From Parcubacteria group bacterium Gr01-1014_72 (GTDB taxonomy: Bacteria > Patescibacteriota > Minisyncoccia > Phycocordibacterales > VMFH01): DNA of 5,919 bases. The translations under genes and the position numbers were made by a program. The first letter of the stretch is position 1. Each line of letters opens with the position of its first letter. Below the pieces are notes generated by a model. That model did not search any database. It was given only the letters and a program-made list of their open reading frames with translations, and was not told the DNA's origin. The DNA lies in the NCBI GenBank assembly GCA_007375925.1, contig VMFH01000063.1:1-5919 (forward strand). The letters run 5' to 3'. Shown here piece after piece: positions 1 through 5,756 of this stretch.

Positions 1-1
1 T

Positions 2-1084
2 TTTGACCGCTTCTCGCTTGAGAATTATAACTCTGTCACCTTCGCCAAGTCGGGTTCTGGAAAATCCTTCGCAACGAAGTTGGAGATTCTCCGCACCCTC
101 ATGTTTGACGCGGACGTCTTGGTCATTGACCCCGAGCGGGAGTATGAATACCTTGCCGAAGCAGTCGGCGGTAAATACTTCAATATCTCTCTTACTTCAG
201 AACATCACGTTAATCCGTTTGACCTGCCCATGCCTCGCGAGGACGAGTCGCCCTCGGATGTTTTGCGCTCGCACATCATCAATTTGGTCGGCCTCATGCG
301 CATCATGATGGGAGGGCTCACGCCGGAGGAAGACGCTATCATTGACCGCGCCATCACCGAAACGTACGCCCTCAAAGACATCACGCACGATTCCGATTTC
401 AAAAACGTAGAGCCGCCGCTCCTCTCGGACTTTGAACTCGTGCTCGCCGGTATGGAGGGCGCCGAGTCGCTTGTCCAGCGCCTCTCCAAGTACACGCGCG
501 GGACCTGGGCGGGCTTCATCAACCGCCCCTCAAACATTGACATCGGAGGACGGCTCGTCGTGTTTTCACTGCGCGATATGGAGGACGAGCTCAAGCCCGT
601 CGCAATGTACATCATCACCCACTACATCTGGAACGCCATCAGAAAAAATCTGAAAAAACGCCTCCTCGTCATTGACGAAGCATGGTGGATGATGAAGTCG
701 GAGGACACAGCCTCCTTCCTCCTCTCGCTCGCGAAGCGCGGCCGCAAGTACTACCTCGGTCTTGCGACCATCACGCAGGATGTGGACGACTTCCTCAAGT
801 CGCCCTACGGCATGCCGATTGTCACCAACTCCTCCATACAGATGCTTCTCAAGCAGTCGCCAACCTCCATAGACCGCCTCCAGCAGGTGTTCAACCTGAC
901 CGAAGAGGAAAAATATCTTCTCCTTGAATCCGACGTGGGAGAGGGAATCTTCTTCGTAGGGTTAAAGCACGTCGCCATCAAAATCATCGCCTCCTACACC
1001 GAAGACCAGATTATCACCTCTGACCCGTCGCAGCTCCTTGCGATCAAGAAAGCAAAGGAGGAAATGCAGGTAACAGGAAACTAA
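2..1084 (+). CDS. virB4: VirB4-like type IV secretion ATPase, C-terminal part (5' end outside window)
   Basis: Reading frame 2 is open from the first bases of the window to TAA at 1082-1084, giving 360 visible residues; the N-terminal part lies upstream. An internal TTG at 80 cannot be the true start, because the P-loop lies before it. Walker A is AKSGSGKS at visible residues 15-22 (nt 44-67). Walker B is LLVIDEAWW at residues 221-229 (nt 662-688) with D225 and E226. It is followed by an ATITQDV stretch (residues 255-261, Q259), as in VirB4/TraC-type ATPases. The family is known to hydrolyse ATP at the inner face of the membrane to drive pilus assembly and substrate transfer in type IV secretion. 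The pilin gene downstream at 2997 supports this role. Composite repeat 1 begins two bases after the stop. A related HerA/TraG-type pump is the only realistic alternative. Confidence 0.9.
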   Translation, partial: FDRFSLENYNSVTFAKSGSGKSFATKLEILRTLMFDADVLVIDPEREYEYLAEAVGGKYFNISLTSEHHVNPFDLPMPREDESPSDVLRSHIINLVGLMRIMMGGLTPEEDAIIDRAITETYALKDITHDSDFKNVEPPLLSDFELVLAGMEGAESLVQRLSKYTRGTWAGFINRPSNIDIGGRLVVFSLRDMEDELKPVAMYIITHYIWNAIRKNLKKRLLVIDEAWWMMKSEDTASFLLSLAKRGRKYYLGLATITQDVDDFLKSPYGMPIVTNSSIQMLLKQSPTSIDRLQQVFNLTEEEKYLLLESDVGEGIFFVGLKHVAIKIIASYTEDQIITSDPSQLLAIKKAKEEMQVTGN

Positions 1085-1086
1085 AT

Positions 1087-1227
1087 GTACACGATGCAAA
1101 TATACGAATGGATACGAATTATACGAATGGGGAAACAGACTTATTCGTAGCATTCGCATAATTCGTAGATTCGTATCGCTACATCATATTCGTATCATTG
1201 GCATAATTCGTATATTCGCATCGCTAC
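1087..1227 (+). repeat. Composite inverted/direct repeat, copy 1
   Basis: This 141-bp AT-rich element begins GTACACGATGCAAATATACG two bases after the virB4 stop and ends ATCGCTAC. It has an inverse-oriented arm (1087-1128), a linker GGGGAAACAGACTT (1129-1142), direct unit A (1143-1182), a 5-bp spacer, and direct unit B (1188-1227). Units A and B are both 40 bp and carry four ATTCGTA-like heptamers at 9, 9 and 8 bp spacing, followed by TCGCTAC. The arm reads as the reverse complement of a unit, so a long imperfect hairpin with A or with B is possible. No U-tract follows, so it is not a classical intrinsic terminator. The function is unknown; a 3' mRNA structure, a processing site or a MITE-like element are all possible. 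Confidence 0.9.
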
Positions 1228-1306
1228 CATGTCCGAAAAACCTCAACGAATCTCAAGCGAGGATTGCCGATTTTAGCTCGCTCTCATCAAGTAATAGTGC
1301 AGTCGT
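1228..1306 (+). other. Leader region between repeat 1 and the 152-residue membrane protein gene
   Basis: This 79-bp stretch holds no convincing gene. A 15-codon reading frame starts with ATG at 1229 directly after the repeat and stops at TAG 1274-1276; it has no ribosome binding site and is probably chance. AGCGAG (1256-1261) and CTCGCT (1277-1282) could form a 6-bp stem with a 15-base loop in the mRNA leader. No run of T follows, so this is not a terminator. No clear -35/-10 pair is visible before the start codon at 1307. Confidence 0.3.
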
Positions 1307-1765
1307 ATGAAGATAGAACCCACAGGAAATATAAGCGAGCTCAACGACATCTTTTTGAAAGAAACCGGCCAGGGTGTCACTCCTAAAGATGCACAAGCGT
1401 TGCAGGCGGAAGGTGTACCTCAAAAACCGGATTTTCCGCTCTTACTGTTCCTCGCCGCCCTTTTCAAGGATGTCTTGGATGGACTTGACCTGACGGGAGT
1501 CGGTGTTGTCATTACCACGATTCTTTCCCTGATCATCGGGGCCGTCATCTTTTTGTGGCTCCTGGGGAAAGTTGGCTTCATACAAAAACGCATTCTCCGC
1601 TGGGCATGGGGACGCTACATCGGGGTGATGCTCATTGAATCCATACCGTTTTTAAAGCTCATACCGACAACCGCCCTTTTTGTCTGGTTTGCCCACCACA
1701 AGGAGGATAAGCTGGTAAAACTTGCTTTCTCTGCTCTGGAAAAGGCGTACGGAAAGTTTTCATAA
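1307..1765 (+). CDS. Small polytopic membrane protein of unknown family, T4SS-cluster neighbour
   Basis: This gene encodes 152 residues and I do not recognise the family. The start is well fixed: an in-frame TAG lies four codons upstream (TAG TGC AGT CGT ATG) with no alternative start between. No Shine-Dalgarno sequence is visible. The first ~43 residues are polar (Thr/Gln/Glu/Lys-rich). A moderately hydrophobic stretch follows at about 44-60, then a strong transmembrane segment at about 64-87. Next come a basic loop (KRILRWAWGR region, about 94-103), a second segment at about 105-128, and a charged helix-like C-terminus. By the positive-inside rule the basic loop is probably cytoplasmic. The gene ends 49 bp before the start of the next gene, so the two are likely cotranscribed. 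A role as an inner-membrane accessory of the VirB4/pilin machine is inferred only from position. Confidence 0.8.
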   Translation: MKIEPTGNISELNDIFLKETGQGVTPKDAQALQAEGVPQKPDFPLLLFLAALFKDVLDGLDLTGVGVVITTILSLIIGAVIFLWLLGKVGFIQKRILRWAWGRYIGVMLIESIPFLKLIPTTALFVWFAHHKEDKLVKLAFSALEKAYGKFS

Positions 1766-1802
1766 ATGTGGTGGGTTAAAAACCGGCATCATGATAAAAT
1801 GT

Positions 1803-1807
1803 AGGGG
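1803..1807 (+). promoter_or_regulatory. Shine-Dalgarno AGGGG deciding the start at 1815
   Basis: AGGGG lies seven bases before the ATG at 1815-1817. The frame is also open from an ATG at 1722, inside the previous gene, and from an ATG at 1791. Only the 1815 start has this ribosome binding site and places a signal peptide at the N-terminus. Confidence 0.65.
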
Positions 1808-1814
1808 AATAATA

Positions 1815-2846
1815 ATGAAGCATATACTCGCACTTCTCGTCGGCACCATCGCGCTCACCGCGTGCGCCTCTGTCGCGCTTGCGCAGGCGGAAAAAGACCC
1901 CTTTGAGCAGAACCTGCGCGTGGAGGTGAGCCCGCGCCTGCCGCGGGCAGGGGAGTCCGTCTTCATTGTGATTGAGAGCTTCTCCACCAACCTCAACAAA
2001 GCGACAATTGAGTGGCGCCGAAACGGCGCTCGCGAGGCGAGGGGCATTGGCCTCAAAACCTTCAGCTTTACGAACGGAGCGCTCGGCACCGCGACGACAA
2101 TTGCGATACGCATCACTACCGCCGAGAGTCGCCTCATTGAGAAGACGCTCACCTTCCGCCCCGCCCACGTTGACCTCATTCTGGAGGCAAAGAGCTACCG
2201 TCCGCCCTTCTACCGCGGGAAGTCGCTCCTCCCGTACCAAGGAGCGGCGACAGTAACGGCGGTTCCGACCTTTATCGGCAGTGGCGGCGCGCGCATAGCG
2301 GCGAAAAACCTCATCTACAAGTGGGAAGTGGACGGCGATGCGGTCGGGGACGCATCGGGCTACGGCCGGCAGCAGTTCCATACCGAGGCCGGAGCGCTCT
2401 CCGATGACAGCGTCGTTGGTGTCCGGGTATCAACGCTTGACGGCACCATGCAGGCAGAGGGCGAGGCGCTCCTCACGCCGACGCAACCCAAGATAGTTCT
2501 GTACGAGGACCATCCGCTCTACGGCATTCTCTTCGGAAACGCCCTCGCAGAGCCCTTCTCGCTCTCGGGTGAGGAAATCCGCGTCGTCGCGGTGCCGTAC
2601 TTCTTCTCAGTGCCATCGCGCTTGAGCGCGTTGCTTGAGTACGACTGGGCGCAAAACGGCATGAGCGTACGGCAGGGGGGCGACAATGCTCTGACGCTCC
2701 GTGTTCCGGAGGAGGGCGAGGGGGTGGCCTCCGTGTCGGTGCGAGCGCAACATGCGGTGAAGATACTCCAAGGAGCGGATGCGGCGGCGGCGATCGCGTT
2801 CGGGGAAGAGGGGCGCAGGGGAGGAGTGTTTGATTTTTTGAGATAG
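1815..2846 (+). CDS. Exported beta-rich (Ig/PKD-like) protein of unknown family, possible lipoprotein
   Basis: From ATG 1815 the product is 343 residues. The N-terminus is a clear export signal: K2-H3, a hydrophobic core at 4-16, then two overlapping cleavage options. LTAC at 14-17 is a good lipobox (lipidation at C17), while ALA at 21-23 before Q24 fits signal peptidase I. No other transmembrane segment is evident. The rest is rich in alternating hydrophobic strand-like stretches, such as the EWRRNG region and YKWEVDG at 168-174, resembling Ig/PKD-like beta-sandwich domains. Other conspicuous stretches are YRPPFYRGK (128-136) and DHPLYGILFGNAL (232-244). I cannot assign a named family. The gene lies 49 bp after the small membrane protein and ends exactly at repeat 2. 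A surface or periplasm-like component of the pilus/secretion machine is inferred from export and context. Confidence 0.82.
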   Translation: MKHILALLVGTIALTACASVALAQAEKDPFEQNLRVEVSPRLPRAGESVFIVIESFSTNLNKATIEWRRNGAREARGIGLKTFSFTNGALGTATTIAIRITTAESRLIEKTLTFRPAHVDLILEAKSYRPPFYRGKSLLPYQGAATVTAVPTFIGSGGARIAAKNLIYKWEVDGDAVGDASGYGRQQFHTEAGALSDDSVVGVRVSTLDGTMQAEGEALLTPTQPKIVLYEDHPLYGILFGNALAEPFSLSGEEIRVVAVPYFFSVPSRLSALLEYDWAQNGMSVRQGGDNALTLRVPEEGEGVASVSVRAQHAVKILQGADAAAAIAFGEEGRRGGVFDFLR

Positions 2847-2988
2847 TACACGATGCAAATATACGAATGCATGCGAATTATACAAATGGGGAAACAGACT
2901 TATTCGTAGCATTCGCATAATTCGTATATTCGCATCGATACATTATCCATTCGTATCATTAGTATAATTCGTATATTAGTATCGCTAC
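2846..2988 (+). repeat. Composite inverted/direct repeat, copy 2
   Basis: This 143-bp copy has the same plan as copy 1. Its first G (GTACACGATG) is the last base of the TAG stop at 2844-2846. It has an inverse arm (2846-2887), linker GGGGAAACAGACTT (2888-2901), unit A (2902-2941, ending CGATAC instead of CGCTAC), a 7-bp spacer, and unit B (2949-2988). Positions 2885-2926 are identical to 1126-1167 of copy 1 over 42 bases, although other parts have diverged. The pilin start codon follows eight bases after the element, so here the repeat forms nearly the whole 5' flank of the next gene. Confidence 0.9.
2963..2968 (+). promoter_or_regulatory. Possible -10 element (TATAAT) inside repeat 2, upstream of the pilin
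   Basis: A perfect TATAAT lies inside unit B, 28 bases before the pilin ATG, and a TATATT follows at 2972-2977. No good -35 hexamer stands 16-18 bases upstream. The motif is part of the repeat consensus and also occurs in copy 3, where it would fire toward the convergent jag gene. The promoter call is therefore weak. Confidence 0.22.
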
Positions 2989-2996
2989 AAAAAAGC

Positions 2997-3917
2997 ATGA
3001 AAAGGGTCGTTTACATCCTGTCTTTCACCGCACTGCTCTTCGCGCTGAACACGCCCCTCGTGTACGCGGCAAGCGACTATGTGCCGCTCGCGCCGCTTCC
3101 GCTCACAACAATTGAGAGCGGCGCGAGTGCGAGAGGGTGCGGTGTGCCGGCACCAACGATCGATAAGGCGGGGAAGGTGACGGCGACGTCCGAATCAAAA
3201 ACCAACCTCTGCCTCTACCTGCGCGGCGCCTTCCGCCTCGCGATTGCGATTGCGGGCGCGCTCGCGGTTCTCATGATTGTTATGGGAGGTATTCAGTACA
3301 TGTCAACGGACGCGATTGGCGGAAAAACCGAGGGGCGGGGAAGAATTCAGAACGCCATCGGTGGGCTCATCCTCGCGCTCGCATCCTATCTTCTCCTCTA
3401 CACCATCAATCCAAATCTTGTGGAGCTCAATCTCAACTTCGGCGCCGAGACGGGGTCGTTCACCGTACCGCCGGAGTTTAGCGAGTTTACCACGAGCAAC
3501 CAAGCGGAGCTTGCCGCAAAATCAATTTATGGCGAAGATTTTTCTGAGAGAACGAGCGCAATGAGAAGTGCACAGCAGGAAATTGAGAATCTTGGAAGAT
3601 TGGCGCGGGACAATCCAGAGCGTGCGGAGGAGCATGCCGTCCGCGCTGATGTGTTACGCCAGCGCGAACTCGGCTTGTCTAAAATAAGCGAATACAAAAA
3701 GCGAGCGAGCGACGTGCTCGGGTTTGGGGGGATAAGGCAAGCAGAAACTATTCGGAATGAGATGCTCGCTGAAATAAACAGACGCCAGGCAGCACTTCGG
3801 AAAACAGACCCTGCGGCGGCGAATCAGCTTGCCACGAAGGCGATTGAGGCGCGCGACATCATAAACAAAGGCATCAGTGATTACACACCACCTCGTCAGC
3901 ACACGCCTATAAACTAG
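2997..3917 (+). CDS. VirB2/TrbC-like T4SS pilin with long C-terminal helical extension
   Basis: The product is 306 residues. A signal peptide (K2-R3, hydrophobic 4-17, probable cleavage after VYA at 22-24) precedes a mature region with two cysteines, C48 and C72, which could form a disulfide. Two hydrophobic helices at about 78-100 and 118-137 flank a short loop containing GGIQYMSTDAIGGKTEGRGR. This two-helix layout with a Gly-rich basic loop is the hallmark of the VirB2/TrbC-like pilin found in Patescibacteria. Such pilins are commonly ~100-150 residues. Here residues ~155-306 form an extra polar, Ala/Glu/Arg-rich, probably coiled-coil tail. The start codon lies eight bases after repeat 2 and lacks a Shine-Dalgarno sequence. 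The next gene begins 26 bp downstream, so the two are probably cotranscribed. A major pilus or channel subunit acting with VirB4 is inferred. Confidence 0.85.
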   Translation: MKRVVYILSFTALLFALNTPLVYAASDYVPLAPLPLTTIESGASARGCGVPAPTIDKAGKVTATSESKTNLCLYLRGAFRLAIAIAGALAVLMIVMGGIQYMSTDAIGGKTEGRGRIQNAIGGLILALASYLLLYTINPNLVELNLNFGAETGSFTVPPEFSEFTTSNQAELAAKSIYGEDFSERTSAMRSAQQEIENLGRLARDNPERAEEHAVRADVLRQRELGLSKISEYKKRASDVLGFGGIRQAETIRNEMLAEINRRQAALRKTDPAAANQLATKAIEARDIINKGISDYTPPRQHTPIN

Positions 3918-3943
3918 AGGGTGTTATTCTTAAACGGAAGAAC

Positions 3944-5095
3944 ATGCCTATAATGAAAAATAGAAGAAAACTTATTTTTATAACACTGGCTACTCTACTC
4001 CTGCTCGCTACGAGTGGCGCCCTTTACTACTTTCTAGCACTCCGTCCCGCCGTCCCCGCCAACGAAGACACCGGGACAAAAACCGGCTCACCCATCTTCC
4101 CGAGTACGGGAGGCGCGCGAGCGACCACGACACGGGGCACAACAGGCGATGGAGCGGGAGTCAGGGAGCGCGCGTCGGGACACATCTTTGAAGTTCCGTT
4201 CGGGAAGGGAGGTTCAAGGCGCCTCTCAAACAAAACAATTCCGCGCGTGTACGAGGCATACTTCGCCGGCAAATCCCGCGACTCCGTCATTCTTCGGTAC
4301 CTCCGCGCCGACGGGGAGACGATTGAGACCTTCGTCGGGAAAATAAAACCGAGCGCATCGGCACAAAACGAGGGTGAGGTGGTCGGAAGCTTCCTCCCGC
4401 GAAACATAAGCGACCTTGACGTGTCGCCAAGCGGCACGGCACTTTTCTACCTCCTGCCGCAGGAAGGCGGCGGCTCCTCCGGCGTCACGGCGCTCCCCGA
4501 CGGCACGCGCCGGACCGAGGTGTGGACCTCGCCCTTGAGGGAGCTCCTTCCCTCATACGTAAGCGACGAGCAAATCGCCCTCGCCTCAAAAGCGGCAAAC
4601 GGCGCCGATGGAATCCTCTACCTCCTCAACTCAAAAACGGCGCTCTCCACAATCCTCCTCGGGCCTCTCCCGGGACTGACTGCTCTCGTCTCACCAAACC
4701 GCGCGTGGATTATCTACGCAGTGGCAGAGGGAGGCTTCCTAACCACCGCCGTGCGGGATGTAAAGAAGGGTCGGGATGATACGCTCTCGGTTCGGACGCT
4801 TCCGGAAAAGTGTGTCTGGAGCAGGCGGGACGGTGAGATTGCGTTCTGCGCGGTACCGAGCTTCTTCACGGGCGGCACCTACCCCGATGATTGGTATCAG
4901 GGAGTGGTCTCGTTTGAGGATGAGCTCTGGAAAATTGATGCTGAATCGGGAAGGGCACAGCGTCTTGCCGGAATCTCCGACGAGGCGGGGGTTCTTCTTG
5001 ATGCCGTCCGTCTCTCGCTCTCACCGGACGAATCGCACCTCCTCTTCATAAACAAACGTGATGGGACGCTGTGGGCGTACAGAGTAGCGAATTAG
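3944..5095 (+). CDS. Membrane-anchored beta-propeller (WD40/TolB-like) protein
   Basis: From ATG 3944 the product is 383 residues. A second ATG at 3953, three codons in, is also plausible: GGAAG at 3936-3940 is 3 bases from the first and 12 from the second, both non-ideal. A basic N-terminus (KNRRK) precedes one transmembrane segment at about 10-33. A Pro/Thr/Gly-rich linker follows (about 35-80), then an extracytoplasmic domain. Recurrent blade-like stretches are visible: DLDVSPSGTALFYL (157 onward), ALVSPNRAWIIYAV (247 onward), CVWSRRDGEIAFCAV (290 onward) and LSLSPDESHLLF (357 onward). The SP(D/S/N)-x-x-hydrophobic pattern is typical of WD40/PD40-type propellers. It could be a scaffold or sensor attached to the outer face of the membrane. 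Its role in the pilus system is inferred from the 26-bp gap to the pilin gene. It is the last gene of the + strand cluster and ends at repeat 3. Confidence 0.82.
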   Translation: MPIMKNRRKLIFITLATLLLLATSGALYYFLALRPAVPANEDTGTKTGSPIFPSTGGARATTTRGTTGDGAGVRERASGHIFEVPFGKGGSRRLSNKTIPRVYEAYFAGKSRDSVILRYLRADGETIETFVGKIKPSASAQNEGEVVGSFLPRNISDLDVSPSGTALFYLLPQEGGGSSGVTALPDGTRRTEVWTSPLRELLPSYVSDEQIALASKAANGADGILYLLNSKTALSTILLGPLPGLTALVSPNRAWIIYAVAEGGFLTTAVRDVKKGRDDTLSVRTLPEKCVWSRRDGEIAFCAVPSFFTGGTYPDDWYQGVVSFEDELWKIDAESGRAQRLAGISDEAGVLLDAVRLSLSPDESHLLFINKRDGTLWAYRVAN

Positions 5096-5231
5096 GTACA
5101 CGATGCAAATATACGAATGAGTGCGAATGATACAAATATGAAAGCCCCATTCGTATCATTGGTATAATTTGTATATTAGTATCGCTACACCATTAGTATC
5201 ATTGGTATAATTCGTATATTCGTATCGCTAC
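5096..5231 (+). repeat. Composite inverted/direct repeat, copy 3 (between convergent genes)
   Basis: This 136-bp copy starts with GTACACGATG on the base after the TAG at 5093-5095 and ends seven bases before the jag stop codon on the opposite strand. The parts are an inverse arm (5096-5137), a different linker (ATGAAAGCCCC, 5138-5148), unit A (5149-5188), a 3-bp spacer, and unit B (5192-5231). Because it fills the gap between converging genes, a bidirectional 3'-end structure would suit its position. Each transcript would carry a complementary arm and units, but no U-tract marks a standard intrinsic terminator. Both units contain TATAAT. Confidence 0.9.
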
Positions 5232-5238
5232 ACAGACT

Positions 5239-5703
5239 TCAGACGCCTTTGTACTTAATAACAATGCGGCGGCCGCTTCCTTGGCCGAAGGACTCGGTGG
5301 TCAGTTCGGGGTCATTCTGGAGACTCGCGTGCACGAGCATCCGCTCGTACGCGCTCATGGGCTCTAGCTCCACGTTCGTCTTGAGCGAGCGGGCGCGCTC
5401 GGAAAGCATGCGCACCTTGCTCTGGAGCTCGTCAATGATTTTCTCCTGGTACCCATCAACATCAAGGAAGAAGCGGGTGTCCTCTCCGTTCGGGAGACGC
5501 TTCGCGAGCACCTTCCGGAGGAGGTGGTTCAACGCGGAGAGTGTTTCCCCGCGCGGCCCGATGAGGAGGCGCGACTCCTGTGAACGAATCACAAATTTCG
5601 GAGATCCAGAGAGTTCGTGAGTGGAGACCTCAATAGTATCAACCGCGACACCAAGCGCTCGCAGAAGCTCCTCAATCGCCTGTTTTATGGCCGCGGTTTC
5701 CAT
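5239..5703 (-). CDS. jag: KhpB/Jag RNA-binding protein (KH + R3H domains, no Jag_N)
   Basis: The product is 154 residues, with start CAT at 5701-5703 and stop TGA read at 5241-5239. The KH domain occupies about residues 35-100 with the GxxG loop as IGPRG (48-52). An R3H domain follows at about 115-150 with the R-x3-H pair R121/H125 (YERMLVHASL) and the downstream TTESFGQGSGRRIVI stretch. KhpB/Jag is known to bind many small and messenger RNAs with KhpA and to affect cell-wall and division control in Firmicutes. The family's N-terminal Jag_N domain is absent: the protein starts directly with a short helix, giving ~154 residues against ~200 in Bacillus. It lies 53 bp after yidC on the same strand, the conserved yidC-jag order. 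The ribosome binding site is weak. Confidence 0.93.
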   Translation of the reverse strand: METAAIKQAIEELLRALGVAVDTIEVSTHELSGSPKFVIRSQESRLLIGPRGETLSALNHLLRKVLAKRLPNGEDTRFFLDVDGYQEKIIDELQSKVRMLSERARSLKTNVELEPMSAYERMLVHASLQNDPELTTESFGQGSGRRIVIKYKGV

Positions 5704-5756
5704 AGGTAAGGTTGTAGATTAGTATGTTCATAAAAGAAAGGCAATTCGGCTCGGCC

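Noticed and set aside
205..618. 137-codon minus-strand open frame opposite virB4
   Set aside because: It lies wholly inside the VirB4 ATPase coding region between the Walker A and B motifs, is Ser/Arg/Met-rich and has no domain signal.
962..1159. Minus-strand reading frame starting MRMLRISLFPHSYNSYPF, with a near-identical N-terminus in 2607-2918
   Set aside because: The shared N-terminus is only the antisense translation of repeat copies 1 and 2; afterwards each frame runs antisense through an unrelated real gene. Copy 3 does not preserve it. There is no ribosome binding site or shared C-terminus.
1229..1276. 15-codon leader peptide after repeat 1
   Set aside because: No ribosome binding site, no regulatory codon run and no counterpart after repeats 2 or 3.
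1722..1814. Upstream extension of the exported protein to ATG 1722
   Set aside because: This would overlap the previous gene, bury the signal peptide 31 residues inside and ignore the AGGGG site before ATG 1815.
1776..2381. 201-codon minus-strand open frame opposite the exported protein gene
   Set aside because: It is antisense to a gene with signal peptide and good ribosome binding site, and its composition (Arg/Ala-rich, no recognisable domain) fits a shadow frame in GC-rich DNA.
1087..5231. CRISPR array
   Set aside because: The repeats are separated by whole genes, spacers within a copy are 3-7 bp, and no cas genes are present.
5096..5231. Classical rho-independent terminator between the convergent genes
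   Set aside because: The arms can pair, but the stem is AT-rich and imperfect and no run of T follows on either strand; only a non-standard 3'-end role remains possible.
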